A stretch of DNA of 64,000 bases from UBA7703 sp034926785 (GCA_034926785.1 JAYFQU010000015.1:16608-80607), one strand, 5' to 3'; shown: positions 27,601 to 35,839, counted from the stretch's first letter. Numbers and translations: made by a program. The notes: a model not told the origin generated them from the letters alone.

Positions 27601-28258
27601 GATCAAGCAGGAGATCAAGGGCCTGGGGGATATCAACCTTGGCTCGATTGAAGAATATAAAAGCGTATTTGAGCGGCACAGCGAACTAAACATCCAGTGC
27701 GAAGACCTGCACAAGGCAAAACACGATCTTGAGACGCTGATTGTCGAGCTTACCGACACGATGGAGACCGTGTTCATGCGCCAGTTTGCGCTGATTCAAG
27801 AGAATTTCTCCAGTACGTTTGCGGAGCTCTTCGGCGGCGGCCAGGCGGAACTGCGCCTTGCGGACAAGAATGATGTGCTCGGCTGTGACATCGACATCAT
27901 CGCCCAGCCACCGGGCAAAAAGCTGCAGCTTTTAACACTGCTCTCCGGCGGCGAACGCACGCTGACCGCTATTGCGCTGCTCTTTGCAATGCTCAAGCTC
28001 AAGCCTCCCGCGTTCTGCATGCTCGACGAGATCGAGTCCGCGCTGGACGAGGCGAACGTCAGCCGCTTTGCGGACTATGTCAAACGCTATTCGGACGGAA
28101 CGCAGTTTATCCTCATCACGCACCGCAAGGGGAGCATGGAGGTCTGCGACACCCTCTACGGTGTCTCGATGGAGGAAAAGGGCGTGAGCAAGGTCGTCTC
28201 CGCGCGCTTTGGCGAAAGCGGCATCGCAACCGCGCCGGAACAGGCGAGCGGACAATAA
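24665..28258 (+). CDS. smc: Chromosome segregation ATPase SMC
   Basis: A 1197-residue condensin subunit. Walker A GPNGSGKSN lies near residues 32-40 and the signature LSGGERTLTAIALLFA plus Walker B CMLDEIESALD are near the C-terminus. Two long coiled coils (about 170-500 and 680-1020) flank the hinge domain (about 520-645), where glycines such as TGGSMSGG mark the dimer interface. The protein holds DNA loops and aids origin segregation; its kleisin partners scpA/scpB are outside the window. It begins inside the end of rnc. Confidence 0.97.
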   Translation: MRLTKLELNGFKSFARKTEIRFGQGVTAIIGPNGSGKSNISDAVRWVLGEQSAKALRGAKMEDVIFNGTQLRKALAYSEVTLTFDNSDGLLKVPFAEVAITRRVYRSGESEYCINRNNCRLKDISDLFCDTGIGKDGYSIISQGKVEEILSNKSGDRRAAFEEAAGVMRYRVRKEEAERKLNNTEKNLERIEDILKELGDRLAPLEEQSASARAYLRLRDELKDLEVNLFLYQYDRVHERLEQITEAMRQMTEERDLAEAGETALLATCAALEEQLRVLESSLNAQQNKLMGLVSEAETRVGASHVLAERRENALAQQKRIAQEREASQARFDELGAVIAGIQADESGQAALNLIEKEMEAAEARLGALDTEISQREETLDIMKNSIIEAMNRMSDFKSSAARFDTMKASIGERLAAIEAEAKRRAEETARLREELENAKEQHTVEAGRLEQTRRDFESSIENRRKTLDSFTALREEIQRDEQGVASIQSRLRVLDEMQRSREGYYASVKNILKDAPNDAKLSRAIVGVVAELIRVPKEYEIAITMALGSTLQNIVTPTAEDAKYVIEYLRAKDYGRATLLPMALLNPTRITREERANLNMPGCIGVANELIDCDENVRSVMDYLLCRTIIVKDLNAGIALKNRTRGAFHIATLEGDIISTGGSMSGGSLQKNSFNLLSRERELQELRDKLKKADAALEEKKQRLRTGEQDVLRCDIQVDSFRDAVHACEIAAAKQAEQLEIIRRDVENSELNEQMLTDERVQLNENLSEVERERTSAGEQQSDIEQGNAATREDVSRAQGELYELRKQREAFAGELTEQKVRRMALSKERDAVFAEQKRLVTEHRDLTQRLAALEQEAQGNESALCSIERELAGMRAQIESDSKFTSAEKEAQRKLEEERQTLSAALYEQRARREELLASTRDLSERIHKQEMTQSRLEMELGAMQDHIWNEYDLTYENAAAFKREIAVGSSNTRVNEIKQEIKGLGDINLGSIEEYKSVFERHSELNIQCEDLHKAKHDLETLIVELTDTMETVFMRQFALIQENFSSTFAELFGGGQAELRLADKNDVLGCDIDIIAQPPGKKLQLLTLLSGGERTLTAIALLFAMLKLKPPAFCMLDEIESALDEANVSRFADYVKRYSDGTQFILITHRKGSMEVCDTLYGVSMEEKGVSKVVSARFGESGIATAPEQASGQ

Positions 28259-28285
28259 TCCAACGACAGGATAACGGGACAGTAA

Positions 28286-29203
28286 ATGGAAAAGAAATCG
28301 ATTTTCAATAAATGGAAAACCGGCCTCGGCAAAACGCGCACAGGGCTGCTCGCGCGGCTCTTCGCCTCCAGAGAAGGCATTAACGAGGCGTTTTATGAGG
28401 AGCTGGAAGAGGCGCTGATTCTCGCCGACGCGGGCGCGGCGACCACGGAACGGCTGCTCGACGCGCTCCAAGCCGTCATCAGGGAAAAGAAGCTGACCGA
28501 CCGCGCCAGTGCGAAAAAAGAGTTGGCGGCTCTGATTGCCGAGACCGTGACCAGCAAAAAAACATTTTCTCCGGAGTCCGGCGCGGCGGTGGTGCTCATC
28601 GTCGGCGTCAACGGCGTCGGCAAAACCACGAGTGTCGGCAAGCTCGCCAACAGCTATCGTGAGCAAGGGCGGAAGGTCATGCTTGCTGCGGCGGATACCT
28701 TCCGCGCGGCTGCGGCGGAGCAGCTCGGCGAGTGGGCGAGGCGTGCGAATGTCCCTATGGTGAAGCATGGCGAAGGGGCGGACCCTGCGGCGGTGGTGTT
28801 TGACGCAATTGCCAGCTACAAGGCCAAGGGCTGCGATCTGCTGCTCTGCGACACGGCGGGGCGGCTGCACAACAAGGCCAACCTGATGAACGAACTCGGC
28901 AAGATTCGCCGCGTGATCTCCCGCGAGCTGCCGGAGATTCCCTGTGAAACCCTTTTGGTGCTGGATGCGGTAACGGGACAAAACGCCGTGATGCAGGCAA
29001 AGGCGTTTTCCGAGGTCTGCCAGCTCGATGGCGTGATTTTAACCAAGCTCGACGGCACGGCAAAGGGCGGCGTGGTGATCTCCATCTGCGAAGAACTGCA
29101 TGTGCCCGTGCGGTTTGTCGGCGTCGGTGAGGGGATTGACGACCTGCAGCCGTTTGATGCGCAGCTTTTTGCCGAGGCGCTGCTTGCAAACGAAGCGGAT
29201 TGA
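28286..29203 (+). CDS. ftsY: Signal recognition particle receptor FtsY
   Basis: A 305-residue SRP-type GTPase that docks Ffh-ribosome complexes at the membrane. It comprises a four-helix N domain and a G domain with GVNGVGKTTSVGKLA (G1), DTFRAAAAEQL, DTAGRLHNK (G3), TKLDGTAKGG (G4 region) and FVGVGEGIDDLQPF. The acidic A domain of E. coli FtsY is missing, as in most Gram-positives. It follows smc by 27 bp and lies directly before the SRP genes ylxM and ffh. Confidence 0.96.
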   Translation: MEKKSIFNKWKTGLGKTRTGLLARLFASREGINEAFYEELEEALILADAGAATTERLLDALQAVIREKKLTDRASAKKELAALIAETVTSKKTFSPESGAAVVLIVGVNGVGKTTSVGKLANSYREQGRKVMLAAADTFRAAAAEQLGEWARRANVPMVKHGEGADPAAVVFDAIASYKAKGCDLLLCDTAGRLHNKANLMNELGKIRRVISRELPEIPCETLLVLDAVTGQNAVMQAKAFSEVCQLDGVILTKLDGTAKGGVVISICEELHVPVRFVGVGEGIDDLQPFDAQLFAEALLANEAD

Positions 29204-29235
29204 CAAAAAAACATCCGGTTTTTGAAGAATACAGC

Positions 29236-29263
29236 TTGACTTTTTCGCCTGTCACCGTATAAT
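29236..29263 (+). promoter_or_regulatory. Sigma-A promoter for ylxM-ffh
   Basis: TTGACT (29236-29241) and a perfect TATAAT (29258-29263) separated by 16 bp, 39 bp before the ylxM start codon. Confidence 0.8.
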
Positions 29264-29271
29264 AGGTACGG

Positions 29272-29293
29272 TGTAAAGTAATTTTGCTTTACA
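29272..29293 (+). promoter_or_regulatory. Stem-loop in the ylxM 5' leader
   Basis: TGTAAAG (29272-29278) and CTTTACA (29287-29293) form a perfect 7-bp stem with an 8-base loop. It starts about where transcription should begin and ends just before the AGGTG ribosome site, so it could control translation or protect the mRNA 5' end. Confidence 0.55.
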
Positions 29294-29302
29294 GGTGAAA
29301 AC

Positions 29303-29638
29303 ATGGATCGATTGATAGAACTTGGGCAATTGCTGGACTGGTATGGCGCTTTTTTAACCGAGCGCCAGCGTTCGCTTGTGCGGCAGTATACCAACGAGGA
29401 CTGCTCGCTCAGAGAGATTGCTGAACGCGAGGGAATCTCGCGCCAGGCGGTACGGGACGCGATCCACAAGGCCGAAGCGGAACTCAAAGATATGGAAGAA
29501 AAGCTCGGCCTGATTTCAACCAATCAAAGCATGCGCGCGCTGCTGAAAGATCTCTGCAAGACGCAGCTCACGATACAGCAAAAGAACCTGATTGACCAAT
29601 TGACCGAATTGGTTTCGGAGGAAGACGATGGCGTTTGA
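29303..29638 (+). CDS. YlxM (UPF0122) SRP-associated helix-turn-helix protein
   Basis: A 111-residue all-helical protein of the YlxM/UPF0122 family with a sigma-70 region 4-like helix-turn-helix (LTERQRSLVRQYTNEDCSLREIAEREGISRQAVRDAIHKAE). YlxM proteins are encoded before ffh in Gram-positives and are associated with SRP function; it could also act as a regulator. The reading frame overlaps ffh by 11 bp, implying coupled translation. Confidence 0.92.
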   Translation: MDRLIELGQLLDWYGAFLTERQRSLVRQYTNEDCSLREIAEREGISRQAVRDAIHKAEAELKDMEEKLGLISTNQSMRALLKDLCKTQLTIQQKNLIDQLTELVSEEDDGV

Positions 29639-30962
29639 AGGCGTCTCACAAAAACTGCAAGCGGTATTCAAGCGGCTGAACTCACGCGGAAAACTCACCG
29701 AGGGCGACGTGAAGGAAGCCATGCGCGAGATCAAGCTTGCCTTGTTGGAAGCGGACGTCAACTTCATGGTTGTCAAGGACTTTGTCAAGGTCGTCACCGA
29801 CCGCGCTGTCGGCAGCGAGGTGCTGGAGAGCCTGACGCCCGGGCAGCAGGTCATCAAAATCGTCAACGAAGAGCTCACGCGCCTCATGGGCGGCGAACAT
29901 GCCAAGCTGGAGTTCGGCAACCAGAAACCCGCGGTAATCTTAATGGCCGGTCTTCAAGGCGCGGGCAAGACCACTATGTGTGGCAAGCTCGGCGGATATA
30001 TTCAAAAGCATTACGGCAAGCGCGTTCTGCTCGCCGCCTGCGATATCTATCGTCCTGCCGCGATCCAGCAGTTGCAGATCGTCGGCGACAAACTCGAAAT
30101 TCCCGTCTACGAACATGGCACGCAAAACCCGGTGCTCACCGCTAAAGAGGCGATTGCAGAGGCAAAGCGAAAGTTTATCGACGTGGTCATTGTCGATACC
30201 GCGGGCCGCCTGCATATCGATGCGGACATGATGGAGGAGCTCAAGCGGATTCGCGACGCGGTCACCCCCGCGGAGATCCTACTCGTTGTGGACGCCATGA
30301 CGGGTCAGGACGCGGTCAACGTCGCCAAGAGCTTTCACGAGACCATCGCGCTCACGGGCGTAATTCTCACCAAGCTGGATGGCGACACGCGCGGCGGCGC
30401 GGCGCTGTCGGTTCGCTCTGTCACCGGGAAACCCATCAAGTTCTCAGGCATCGGCGAAAAGCTCAGCGACATCGAGCCGTTCCATCCCGATCGGATGGCG
30501 AGCCGCATCCTAGGCATGGGCGATATGCTGACCCTGATCGAAAAGGCGCAGAGCGCGTTCGACGAGAAAAAAGCGTTGGAGATGACCGAGAAGCTGAAAA
30601 CCAACTCCTTCACGCTGGACGATTTTCTCGACCAGATGGATCAGATGAAGAATCTCGGCTCTATGGACGAAATCCTCAAGATGATCCCCGGCATGGACGC
30701 GGGCAAGCTTGGCAATGTCCAGGTGGACGAAAAGCAGATGGCGCGTACCCGCGCAATCATCCAGAGCATGACCAAGGCGGAGCGCAAGGATCCCGATATC
30801 CTCACTGCAAGCCGCAGGAAGCGTATTGCACGCGGCAGCGGCACGAGCGTACAGGAGGTTAACCGCCTGATGAATCAGTTCAATGCCTCGCGGCAGATGA
30901 TGAAGCAGATGAGCGGGCGAATGAAAAAAGGCAAGCGCGGCGGGTTTCCGTTTGGGTTCTGA
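29628..30962 (+). CDS. ffh: Signal recognition particle protein Ffh
   Basis: A 444-residue SRP54 homologue. N and G domains contain GLQGAGKTTMCGKLG (G1), DIYRPAAIQQL, DTAGRLHID (G3) and TKLDGDTRGGAALS (G4 region). The C-terminal M domain binds 4.5S RNA and signal peptides; it contains the RKRIARGSGTSVQEVNRL motif and a methionine-rich end with a basic tail. It works with FtsY (28286-29203). Full length for the family. Confidence 0.97.
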   Translation: MAFEGVSQKLQAVFKRLNSRGKLTEGDVKEAMREIKLALLEADVNFMVVKDFVKVVTDRAVGSEVLESLTPGQQVIKIVNEELTRLMGGEHAKLEFGNQKPAVILMAGLQGAGKTTMCGKLGGYIQKHYGKRVLLAACDIYRPAAIQQLQIVGDKLEIPVYEHGTQNPVLTAKEAIAEAKRKFIDVVIVDTAGRLHIDADMMEELKRIRDAVTPAEILLVVDAMTGQDAVNVAKSFHETIALTGVILTKLDGDTRGGAALSVRSVTGKPIKFSGIGEKLSDIEPFHPDRMASRILGMGDMLTLIEKAQSAFDEKKALEMTEKLKTNSFTLDDFLDQMDQMKNLGSMDEILKMIPGMDAGKLGNVQVDEKQMARTRAIIQSMTKAERKDPDILTASRRKRIARGSGTSVQEVNRLMNQFNASRQMMKQMSGRMKKGKRGGFPFGF

Positions 30963-31044
30963 ACCACTCGATTTCACTGGGCGAATCACGTTTTGACGTA
31001 TTCGATATAAAAAACTACATCATATTATTTGGAGGAAGCATACA

Positions 31045-31287
31045 ATGCTCAAGATCAGACTTCGCCGCATGGGCGCGAAAAAAGCACCGTTCTACCGTAT
31101 CGTCGTTGCGGATTCCCGCGCGCCGCGCGATGGCGCATTCGTAGAAGAGATCGGCTACTACAATCCCCTCTCGAACCCCGTTGAGCTGACCGTGAACAAC
31201 GAGCACGCAGCCGAATGGATCAAGAAGGGCGCGCAGCCGACGGACACCGTTCGTGCGCTGCTGAAGAAGAGCGGCGCCATCGAGTGA
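31045..31287 (+). CDS. rpsP: 30S ribosomal protein S16
   Basis: An 80-residue small-subunit protein starting MLKIRLRRMGAKKAPFYRIVVADSR and containing EEIGYYNPL, both diagnostic for S16. GGAGGAAG precedes the ATG. It heads the conserved rpsP-KH-rimM-trmD block and follows ffh by 82 bp. Confidence 0.97.
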   Translation: MLKIRLRRMGAKKAPFYRIVVADSRAPRDGAFVEEIGYYNPLSNPVELTVNNEHAAEWIKKGAQPTDTVRALLKKSGAIE

Positions 31288-31295
31288 GGCCGCAA

Positions 31296-31529
31296 ATGGA
31301 GGAACTCGTACGCTTTATCGCGAGAAACCTCGTCGATGAGCCGGATTCCGTAGTGGTTTCTTCACGCGAAGAAGGAGACACTGTCATCATCTCCCTCTCC
31401 GTCGCGCAGACCGATATGGGCAAGGTCATCGGCAGGCAGGGACGCATCGCCAAGGCGATTCGAACGGTTGTAAAGGCCGCGAGCGTCCGCGAAGACAAGA
31501 AGTACATGGTTGATATCATCGAGCAGTAA
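31296..31529 (+). CDS. KH-domain RNA-binding protein (YlqC/KhpA family)
   Basis: A 77-residue protein consisting of one KH domain with the GxxG loop seen as IGRQGRIAKAI. It belongs to the YlqC/KhpA family, which in streptococci pairs with KhpB to bind RNAs linked to cell division. It lies 8 bp after rpsP, before rimM, as in most Firmicutes. The start at 31296 avoids the long out-of-context extension through rpsP. Confidence 0.9.
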   Translation: MEELVRFIARNLVDEPDSVVVSSREEGDTVIISLSVAQTDMGKVIGRQGRIAKAIRTVVKAASVREDKKYMVDIIEQ

Positions 31530-31576
31530 TGCCGATGAGTCGCCGGTTCTGAAGAAACAAGTCAGGAAAAGCGAAA

Positions 31577-32098
31577 TTGAAGAACGAATACCTGCGCGTC
31601 GGCCAGATCGTCCGTGCGCACGGCGTACGCGGAGATGTCAAGCTCATCCCGCTTACGGACGATCCGGCGCGGTTTCGCGCCATTAAAACGGCATATCTCG
31701 AAACAACGACAGGCGCATATGCGCCTGTTGCGGTAAGTGACGCGCGGATTGCGCCGGATGCGGTGCTAGTGCATATTGAGGGCGTGGATACCGTAGAACA
31801 GGCGGAGGCGCTGAAGAACCGATATCTCTGCGTCAACCGCGAGAATGCGGTCAAACTCAAGAAGGACACCTATTTTGTAGCCGACCTCATCGGCTGCGAA
31901 ACGTTCGACACCAATGGTAAGCGATACGGCAAGCTCACTGATGTGCTGGAGACCGGCGCAATTGACGTTTACGAGATGGAAAACGGGAAGCTGCTCGTGC
32001 CCGCGCTGAAGAAGTTGCTGCACGAGGTGGATGTGGAGCGCGGACGCATCGTGTTCAACGCGGATGTGCTGGAGGAGGTCGGCTGCTTTGCGGATTGA
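31577..32098 (+). CDS. rimM: Ribosome maturation factor RimM
   Basis: A 173-residue 16S rRNA processing factor with an N-terminal RimM domain (VGQIVRAHGVRGDVKLIPLTDDPARF) and a C-terminal PRC barrel (TYFVADLIGCETFDTNGKRYGKL). The start appears to be TTG at 31577 after AGGAAAA. It overlaps trmD by 11 bp. RimM binds the 30S head near S19. Confidence 0.93.
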   Translation: MKNEYLRVGQIVRAHGVRGDVKLIPLTDDPARFRAIKTAYLETTTGAYAPVAVSDARIAPDAVLVHIEGVDTVEQAEALKNRYLCVNRENAVKLKKDTYFVADLIGCETFDTNGKRYGKLTDVLETGAIDVYEMENGKLLVPALKKLLHEVDVERGRIVFNADVLEEVGCFAD

Positions 32099-32807
32099 CA
32101 TTCTCACGCTGTTTCCTGAGATGTTCGAGGGCGTTCTGTCCGCGAGCATGCTTGGGCGCGCGCAAACGAACGGACTCATCGACATCCGTGTGCACAATAT
32201 CCGCGATTACACGGACAATAAACACAGGAAAGCCGACGACTATCCCTTCGGCGGCGGTGCGGGGCTGGTGATGATGGCACAACCCATCTACGACTGCATG
32301 GAGGCCGTGCTGGAGGGGGAGAAGGCGAGACGAATCCTGCTTACCCCGCGAGGGAAAACGCTGAATCAAAGCATCGCAAAGATACTTGCCGCGGAAGAAC
32401 GGCTGATCTTGCTCTGCGGGCATTATGAGGGCGTGGATGAGCGCGTGATGGAGATCATCGACGACGAAGTATCCATCGGAGACTATGTGCTCACCGGCGG
32501 AGAGCTGCCCGCGATGGTGCTCGTTGACTGCGTCAGCCGCCTGATTCCGGGGGTGCTGGGCAGCGAAGAGAGCGCCGCGGACGAGTCCTTTTCCGAAAAT
32601 CTGCTGGAATACCCGCAATATACCAGACCCGCGAATTTTCGCGGAATGGAGGTGCCGGAGATTCTGCTTAACGGGCATCATGCAAAAATTCAGGCCTGGA
32701 GGCTCGAACAGGCGCAGCGCAAGACCGCGCTGAACCGCCCAGATCTCCTGACGCAGCGCACGGAAGCGGGGGAGGAGATCGACGCGCCGGATGACGCCTG
32801 GCTATAG
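32088..32807 (+). CDS. trmD: tRNA (guanine-N1-)-methyltransferase TrmD
   Basis: A 239-residue SPOUT methyltransferase that makes m1G37 in tRNAs. The TTG at 32088 begins LRIDILTLFPEMFEG and lies inside the end of rimM, with GGAGG upstream. The trefoil-knot segments LTPRGKTL, LLCGHYEGVDERV and SIGDYVLTGGELPAM are intact, as is the C-terminal GHHAKIQAWR helix. It closes the rpsP operon, which ends at a strong terminator 29 bp later. Confidence 0.96.
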   Translation: MRIDILTLFPEMFEGVLSASMLGRAQTNGLIDIRVHNIRDYTDNKHRKADDYPFGGGAGLVMMAQPIYDCMEAVLEGEKARRILLTPRGKTLNQSIAKILAAEERLILLCGHYEGVDERVMEIIDDEVSIGDYVLTGGELPAMVLVDCVSRLIPGVLGSEESAADESFSENLLEYPQYTRPANFRGMEVPEILLNGHHAKIQAWRLEQAQRKTALNRPDLLTQRTEAGEEIDAPDDAWL

Positions 32808-32835
32808 CATTACGCGAATGGGAAAGCATTCTTAG

Positions 32836-32866
32836 ACAATCTCGAACCGGGATTGTTTTGTTTTTG
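32836..32866 (+). terminator. Intrinsic terminator after trmD
   Basis: ACAATCTCG / CGGGATTGT (32836-32844 and 32848-32856) form a 9-bp stem with one G-U pair and an AAC loop, followed by TTTGTTTTTG. Confidence 0.85.
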
Positions 32867-32909
32867 ACAAGGAGCGCGCCGCAAATACGCGGCGCAGGAA
32901 GCATTGTTT

Positions 32910-33776
32910 ATGAAGGAATCCACAAAAGGCACGATCGCCATGATTGCAACCGCTCTGCTCTGGAGCATCGGCGGCATTTTCATTAAGCTAGTTCCCTGGA
33001 ATCCGCTTGCTATCGCCGGGATTCGCGGTGTTCTGGGCGGGCTTGTGATGTACGTTTACCTGCGCATGCGCGGGATCAAGCCCGTGATCAATCGGGACAC
33101 GATTAAGATTGCCATTGCGCTCGCGGGCGTTTGCACCACATTCGTTGCGGCAAACAAGCTCACCACCGCGGCAAACGCGATCGTGATTCAATACTGCGCG
33201 CCGGTTTACGTGCTGCTCTATATCGCTTTTGTACAGAAGAAAAAACTTAGGCCGCTGGATATCGCGGTGGTGCCGATCACGATCCTCGGCGTCTCGCTCT
33301 GCTTTGTCGGACAGATGGGCAAGGGGCACCTTGCGGGAGACATCGTTGCGGTGATTTCCGGCGTGTTCTTCGCGGCGATGTTTATCTTCAGCGAGGGGGT
33401 CAGCGACCAAACCCGCGCGAGCGGCATCATGCAAGGACAGTTTTTAACCGCTATGATCGGCCTCCCGGTGTTTTTTGCGACCAAACCCGTGTTTACGACA
33501 GCGGCGATCGGCGGCATTCTGATCCTCGGCATTTTCCAGATCGGCATTGCATATGTGCTCTACAGCATCGCGATCAAGCGTGCGCCGCTGCTCACCTGCT
33601 CGCTGCTGGCGGTGTTGGAGCCGCTCCTAAATCCCGTTTGGGTGTTCCTCTTTGCAGGCGAGAACCCTGGCATCTGGTCTTTGGTCGGCGGGGTGATCGT
33701 GGTGGTTGTAATCACGCTCTGGTATGTTTACGACGCGCGTCAGGCAAAGGCAGAGCCCCAGCCGAACCCCGCATAA
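32910..33776 (+). CDS. EamA/DMT-family transporter
   Basis: A 288-residue membrane protein with about ten hydrophobic helices in two EamA repeats: the first around residues 7-135 (ALLWSIGGIFIK..., IQYCAPVYVLLY), the second around 145-275 (SGVFFAAMFIFSEGV..., LEPLLNPVWVFLF). This is the drug/metabolite exporter superfamily; substrates cannot be predicted. The ATG at 32910 has AGGAA upstream. Oddly it lies between trmD and rplS, which are adjacent in most bacteria, and it is closed off from trmD by a terminator. Confidence 0.88.
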   Translation: MKESTKGTIAMIATALLWSIGGIFIKLVPWNPLAIAGIRGVLGGLVMYVYLRMRGIKPVINRDTIKIAIALAGVCTTFVAANKLTTAANAIVIQYCAPVYVLLYIAFVQKKKLRPLDIAVVPITILGVSLCFVGQMGKGHLAGDIVAVISGVFFAAMFIFSEGVSDQTRASGIMQGQFLTAMIGLPVFFATKPVFTTAAIGGILILGIFQIGIAYVLYSIAIKRAPLLTCSLLAVLEPLLNPVWVFLFAGENPGIWSLVGGVIVVVVITLWYVYDARQAKAEPQPNPA

Positions 33777-33814
33777 AATCTGCAAAAAACGGCCTTGTCC
33801 CGGATAAAAACAGC

Positions 33815-33844
33815 TTGCAAAGCGGGACACAGCTGTGTTATAAT
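33815..33844 (+). promoter_or_regulatory. Sigma-A promoter for rplS
   Basis: TTGCAA (33815-33820), 18-bp spacer, perfect TATAAT (33839-33844), 80 bp before the rplS start. This separate promoter compensates for the transporter gene inserted between trmD and rplS. Confidence 0.75.
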
Positions 33845-33924
33845 CGCGCTTGTGACATCGGGCGGTCCTCTGTTCGGCTTTAGAAGTATGAACGCCTGGC
33901 AAACTGAAAGGAGAATATTTCATA

Positions 33925-34287
33925 ATGTCGAACATCATTCAGGAACTCGAAAAGGAACAACTGCGCACAGACCTGCCGGAGCTTGAGGTTGGCGATACCG
34001 TTCGCGTATTCGTGAAGGTTATCGAAGGTAACCGCGAGCGCCTCCAGAACTTCGAAGGCGTGGTCATCAAGATTCAGGGCGGCGGCGTGCGCAAGAGCTT
34101 CACCGTCCGCCGTATCTCCTACGGCGTAGGCGTAGAGAGAACCTTCCCCTACAACAGCCCGCGCATCGGCCGCATTGAGCTGGTTCGCCACGGCGTTGTG
34201 CGCCGCGCAAAGCTCTTCTATCTGCGTGACCTCTCCGGTAAAGCGGCGAAGATTCGCGAGCGCATCGAAGACAAGAGCAACAACTAA
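33925..34287 (+). CDS. rplS: 50S ribosomal protein L19
   Basis: A 120-residue large-subunit protein with the conserved VGDTVRVFVKVIEGNRERLQNFEGVVI and FTVRRISYGVGVERTFPYNSPRI stretches. AAAGGAG lies upstream of the ATG. It has its own promoter and terminator here instead of being cotranscribed with trmD. Confidence 0.97.
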   Translation: MSNIIQELEKEQLRTDLPELEVGDTVRVFVKVIEGNRERLQNFEGVVIKIQGGGVRKSFTVRRISYGVGVERTFPYNSPRIGRIELVRHGVVRRAKLFYLRDLSGKAAKIRERIEDKSNN

Positions 34288-34305
34288 GTCAAAAAAACAG
34301 GGATC

Positions 34306-34339
34306 AAACCCCTCTGCCAAAACTGGCACCGGGGTTTTT
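34306..34339 (+). terminator. Intrinsic terminator after rplS
   Basis: AAACCCC (34306-34312) pairs with GGGGTTT (34331-34337), and a nested GCCA/TGGC hairpin (34316-34327) fills the loop. The 3' arm runs into TTTTT. The rbgA ribosome site follows 20 bp later, so some readthrough is likely. Confidence 0.8.
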
Positions 34340-34361
34340 CCATGTTTGGAGGAGAAAGACA

Positions 34362-35216
34362 ATGCCTGCCATCAACTGGTATCCCGGGCATATGGCGAAA
34401 ACCCGCCGCATGCTGCAAGAAAACTTGAGAATGATCGACGTCGTGGTTGAGATTCTGGATGCGCGCGCGCCGCTGGCCTCGCGCAACCCGGATTTTGACG
34501 ACCTTTTTGCGGGCAAAGCGCGCGTGGTGCTGCTCAACAAGAGCGATCTGGCGGATCCGAACGCGACCAAACGCTGGATTTCGCATTTTGCGCGGCGCGG
34601 CATCGAGGCGGCGGGCGTAAGCGCGACTGGCGGGGCGGCAAAGAAGACTGCGGTTTCACTGATTGAAAAGGCCGCCAAACCGCGCGTGGACGCGATGAAG
34701 CTCAAGGGCGTCAACAAGACGGTGCGTTGCATGATTGTCGGCATTCCCAATGTTGGAAAGTCCACGCTGATCAACCGTATTGCGGGGCAAAACCGAGCGG
34801 AAGTCGGCGATAAGCCGGGCGTCACGCGCGGCAAGCAATGGGTGAAGATCACGCCCTATCTGGAGCTTATGGATACGCCGGGCATGCTTTGGCCAAAGCT
34901 CGCGGATCAGGAGCTCGCGAAACACCTTGCGTTTTTAGGCTCCATTCGGGACGAGATTATGGATTCCGAGGAGCTGGCGGCGGACCTACTGGCCCTGCTG
35001 CAGCAGATGACGCCCGCGAAGCTCAGCGAACGCTACGGCAAGCTGACCGCCGAAACGCCGAAGGAGGATTTGCTCAGCGCGGTCTGCCGCAGCCGCGGCT
35101 TCCTGCTGCGTGGCGGCGAACTGGATACCGAACGCGCGGCGTATGTTGCGCTGGACGAGTTTCGAGCGGGCAAGATTTCGCGCGTGACGCTTGAGCAGCC
35201 GGAGGCAGGGGTATGA
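34362..35216 (+). CDS. rbgA: Ribosome biogenesis GTPase RbgA (YlqF)
   Basis: A 284-residue circularly permuted GTPase needed for 50S assembly. The G motifs appear in permuted order: NKSDL (G4, about residue 66), then GIPNVGKSTLINR (G1, about 127), then DTPG (G3). The N-terminus INWYPGHMAKTRRML is diagnostic for YlqF/RbgA. It overlaps rnhB by 4 bp. Confidence 0.95.
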   Translation: MPAINWYPGHMAKTRRMLQENLRMIDVVVEILDARAPLASRNPDFDDLFAGKARVVLLNKSDLADPNATKRWISHFARRGIEAAGVSATGGAAKKTAVSLIEKAAKPRVDAMKLKGVNKTVRCMIVGIPNVGKSTLINRIAGQNRAEVGDKPGVTRGKQWVKITPYLELMDTPGMLWPKLADQELAKHLAFLGSIRDEIMDSEELAADLLALLQQMTPAKLSERYGKLTAETPKEDLLSAVCRSRGFLLRGGELDTERAAYVALDEFRAGKISRVTLEQPEAGV

Positions 35217-35839
35217 GCCGCCCGTCGGAACGGGAACGGCTGGAGCAGCTTGCTGCGCCGGACCGCGTCTTTTGGGGCCGGGAGGGGACCGTTCTGGCGG
35301 GGATGGACGAGGTAGGACGCGGCCCGCTCGCAGGGCCGGTCGTCGTCTGCTGCGCCGCGATGCCTCCAGAGCCGCTGATTGCGCGCGTAAACGATTCCAA
35401 GCAGGTTTCAGAGCTGCGCAGGGAGGCGCTCTTTCCTGCGCTGACGGAAACGGCACTGGGGTATTCGCTGGGCTGGGTCGGTGCGGATGTGATCAACGAG
35501 ATCAATATTTTGCAGGCAACGAAGCTCGCTTTTCAGCGGGCGTTTGAAGCAATGCCGATTCTTGTAACGGACGTGCTGATTGACGCGGTTGAGAACCTGA
35601 AGATTTCCGCGCGACAGCACCCGATCATCCATGGCGACCAATTGAGCTATAGCATCGCCTGTGCTTCCATCATCGCGAAGGTGACGCGGGATCGGTACAT
35701 GGTGGAGCAGGACGCGCTCTATCCGCAGTACGGGTTTGCGCGGCACAAGGGCTATGGTACGAAAGAACACATTGCCGCGCTGAAAAAATACGGCCCTTGC
35801 CCGCTGCACCGCGAACTGTTCGTCAGGAAATATGTATGA
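35213..35839 (+). CDS. rnhB: Ribonuclease HII
   Basis: A 208-residue enzyme that removes ribonucleotides and RNA from RNA-DNA hybrids. The active-site motif GMDEVGRGPLAGPV gives Asp32 and Glu33; further conserved parts are DSKQVSE, LIDAV, DQLSYSIACASIIAKVTRDRYM and HKGYGTKEH. It starts in the rbgA stop (ATGA) and its own stop overlaps the yraN ATG. Confidence 0.96.
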   Translation: MSRPSERERLEQLAAPDRVFWGREGTVLAGMDEVGRGPLAGPVVVCCAAMPPEPLIARVNDSKQVSELRREALFPALTETALGYSLGWVGADVINEINILQATKLAFQRAFEAMPILVTDVLIDAVENLKISARQHPIIHGDQLSYSIACASIIAKVTRDRYMVEQDALYPQYGFARHKGYGTKEHIAALKKYGPCPLHRELFVRKYV

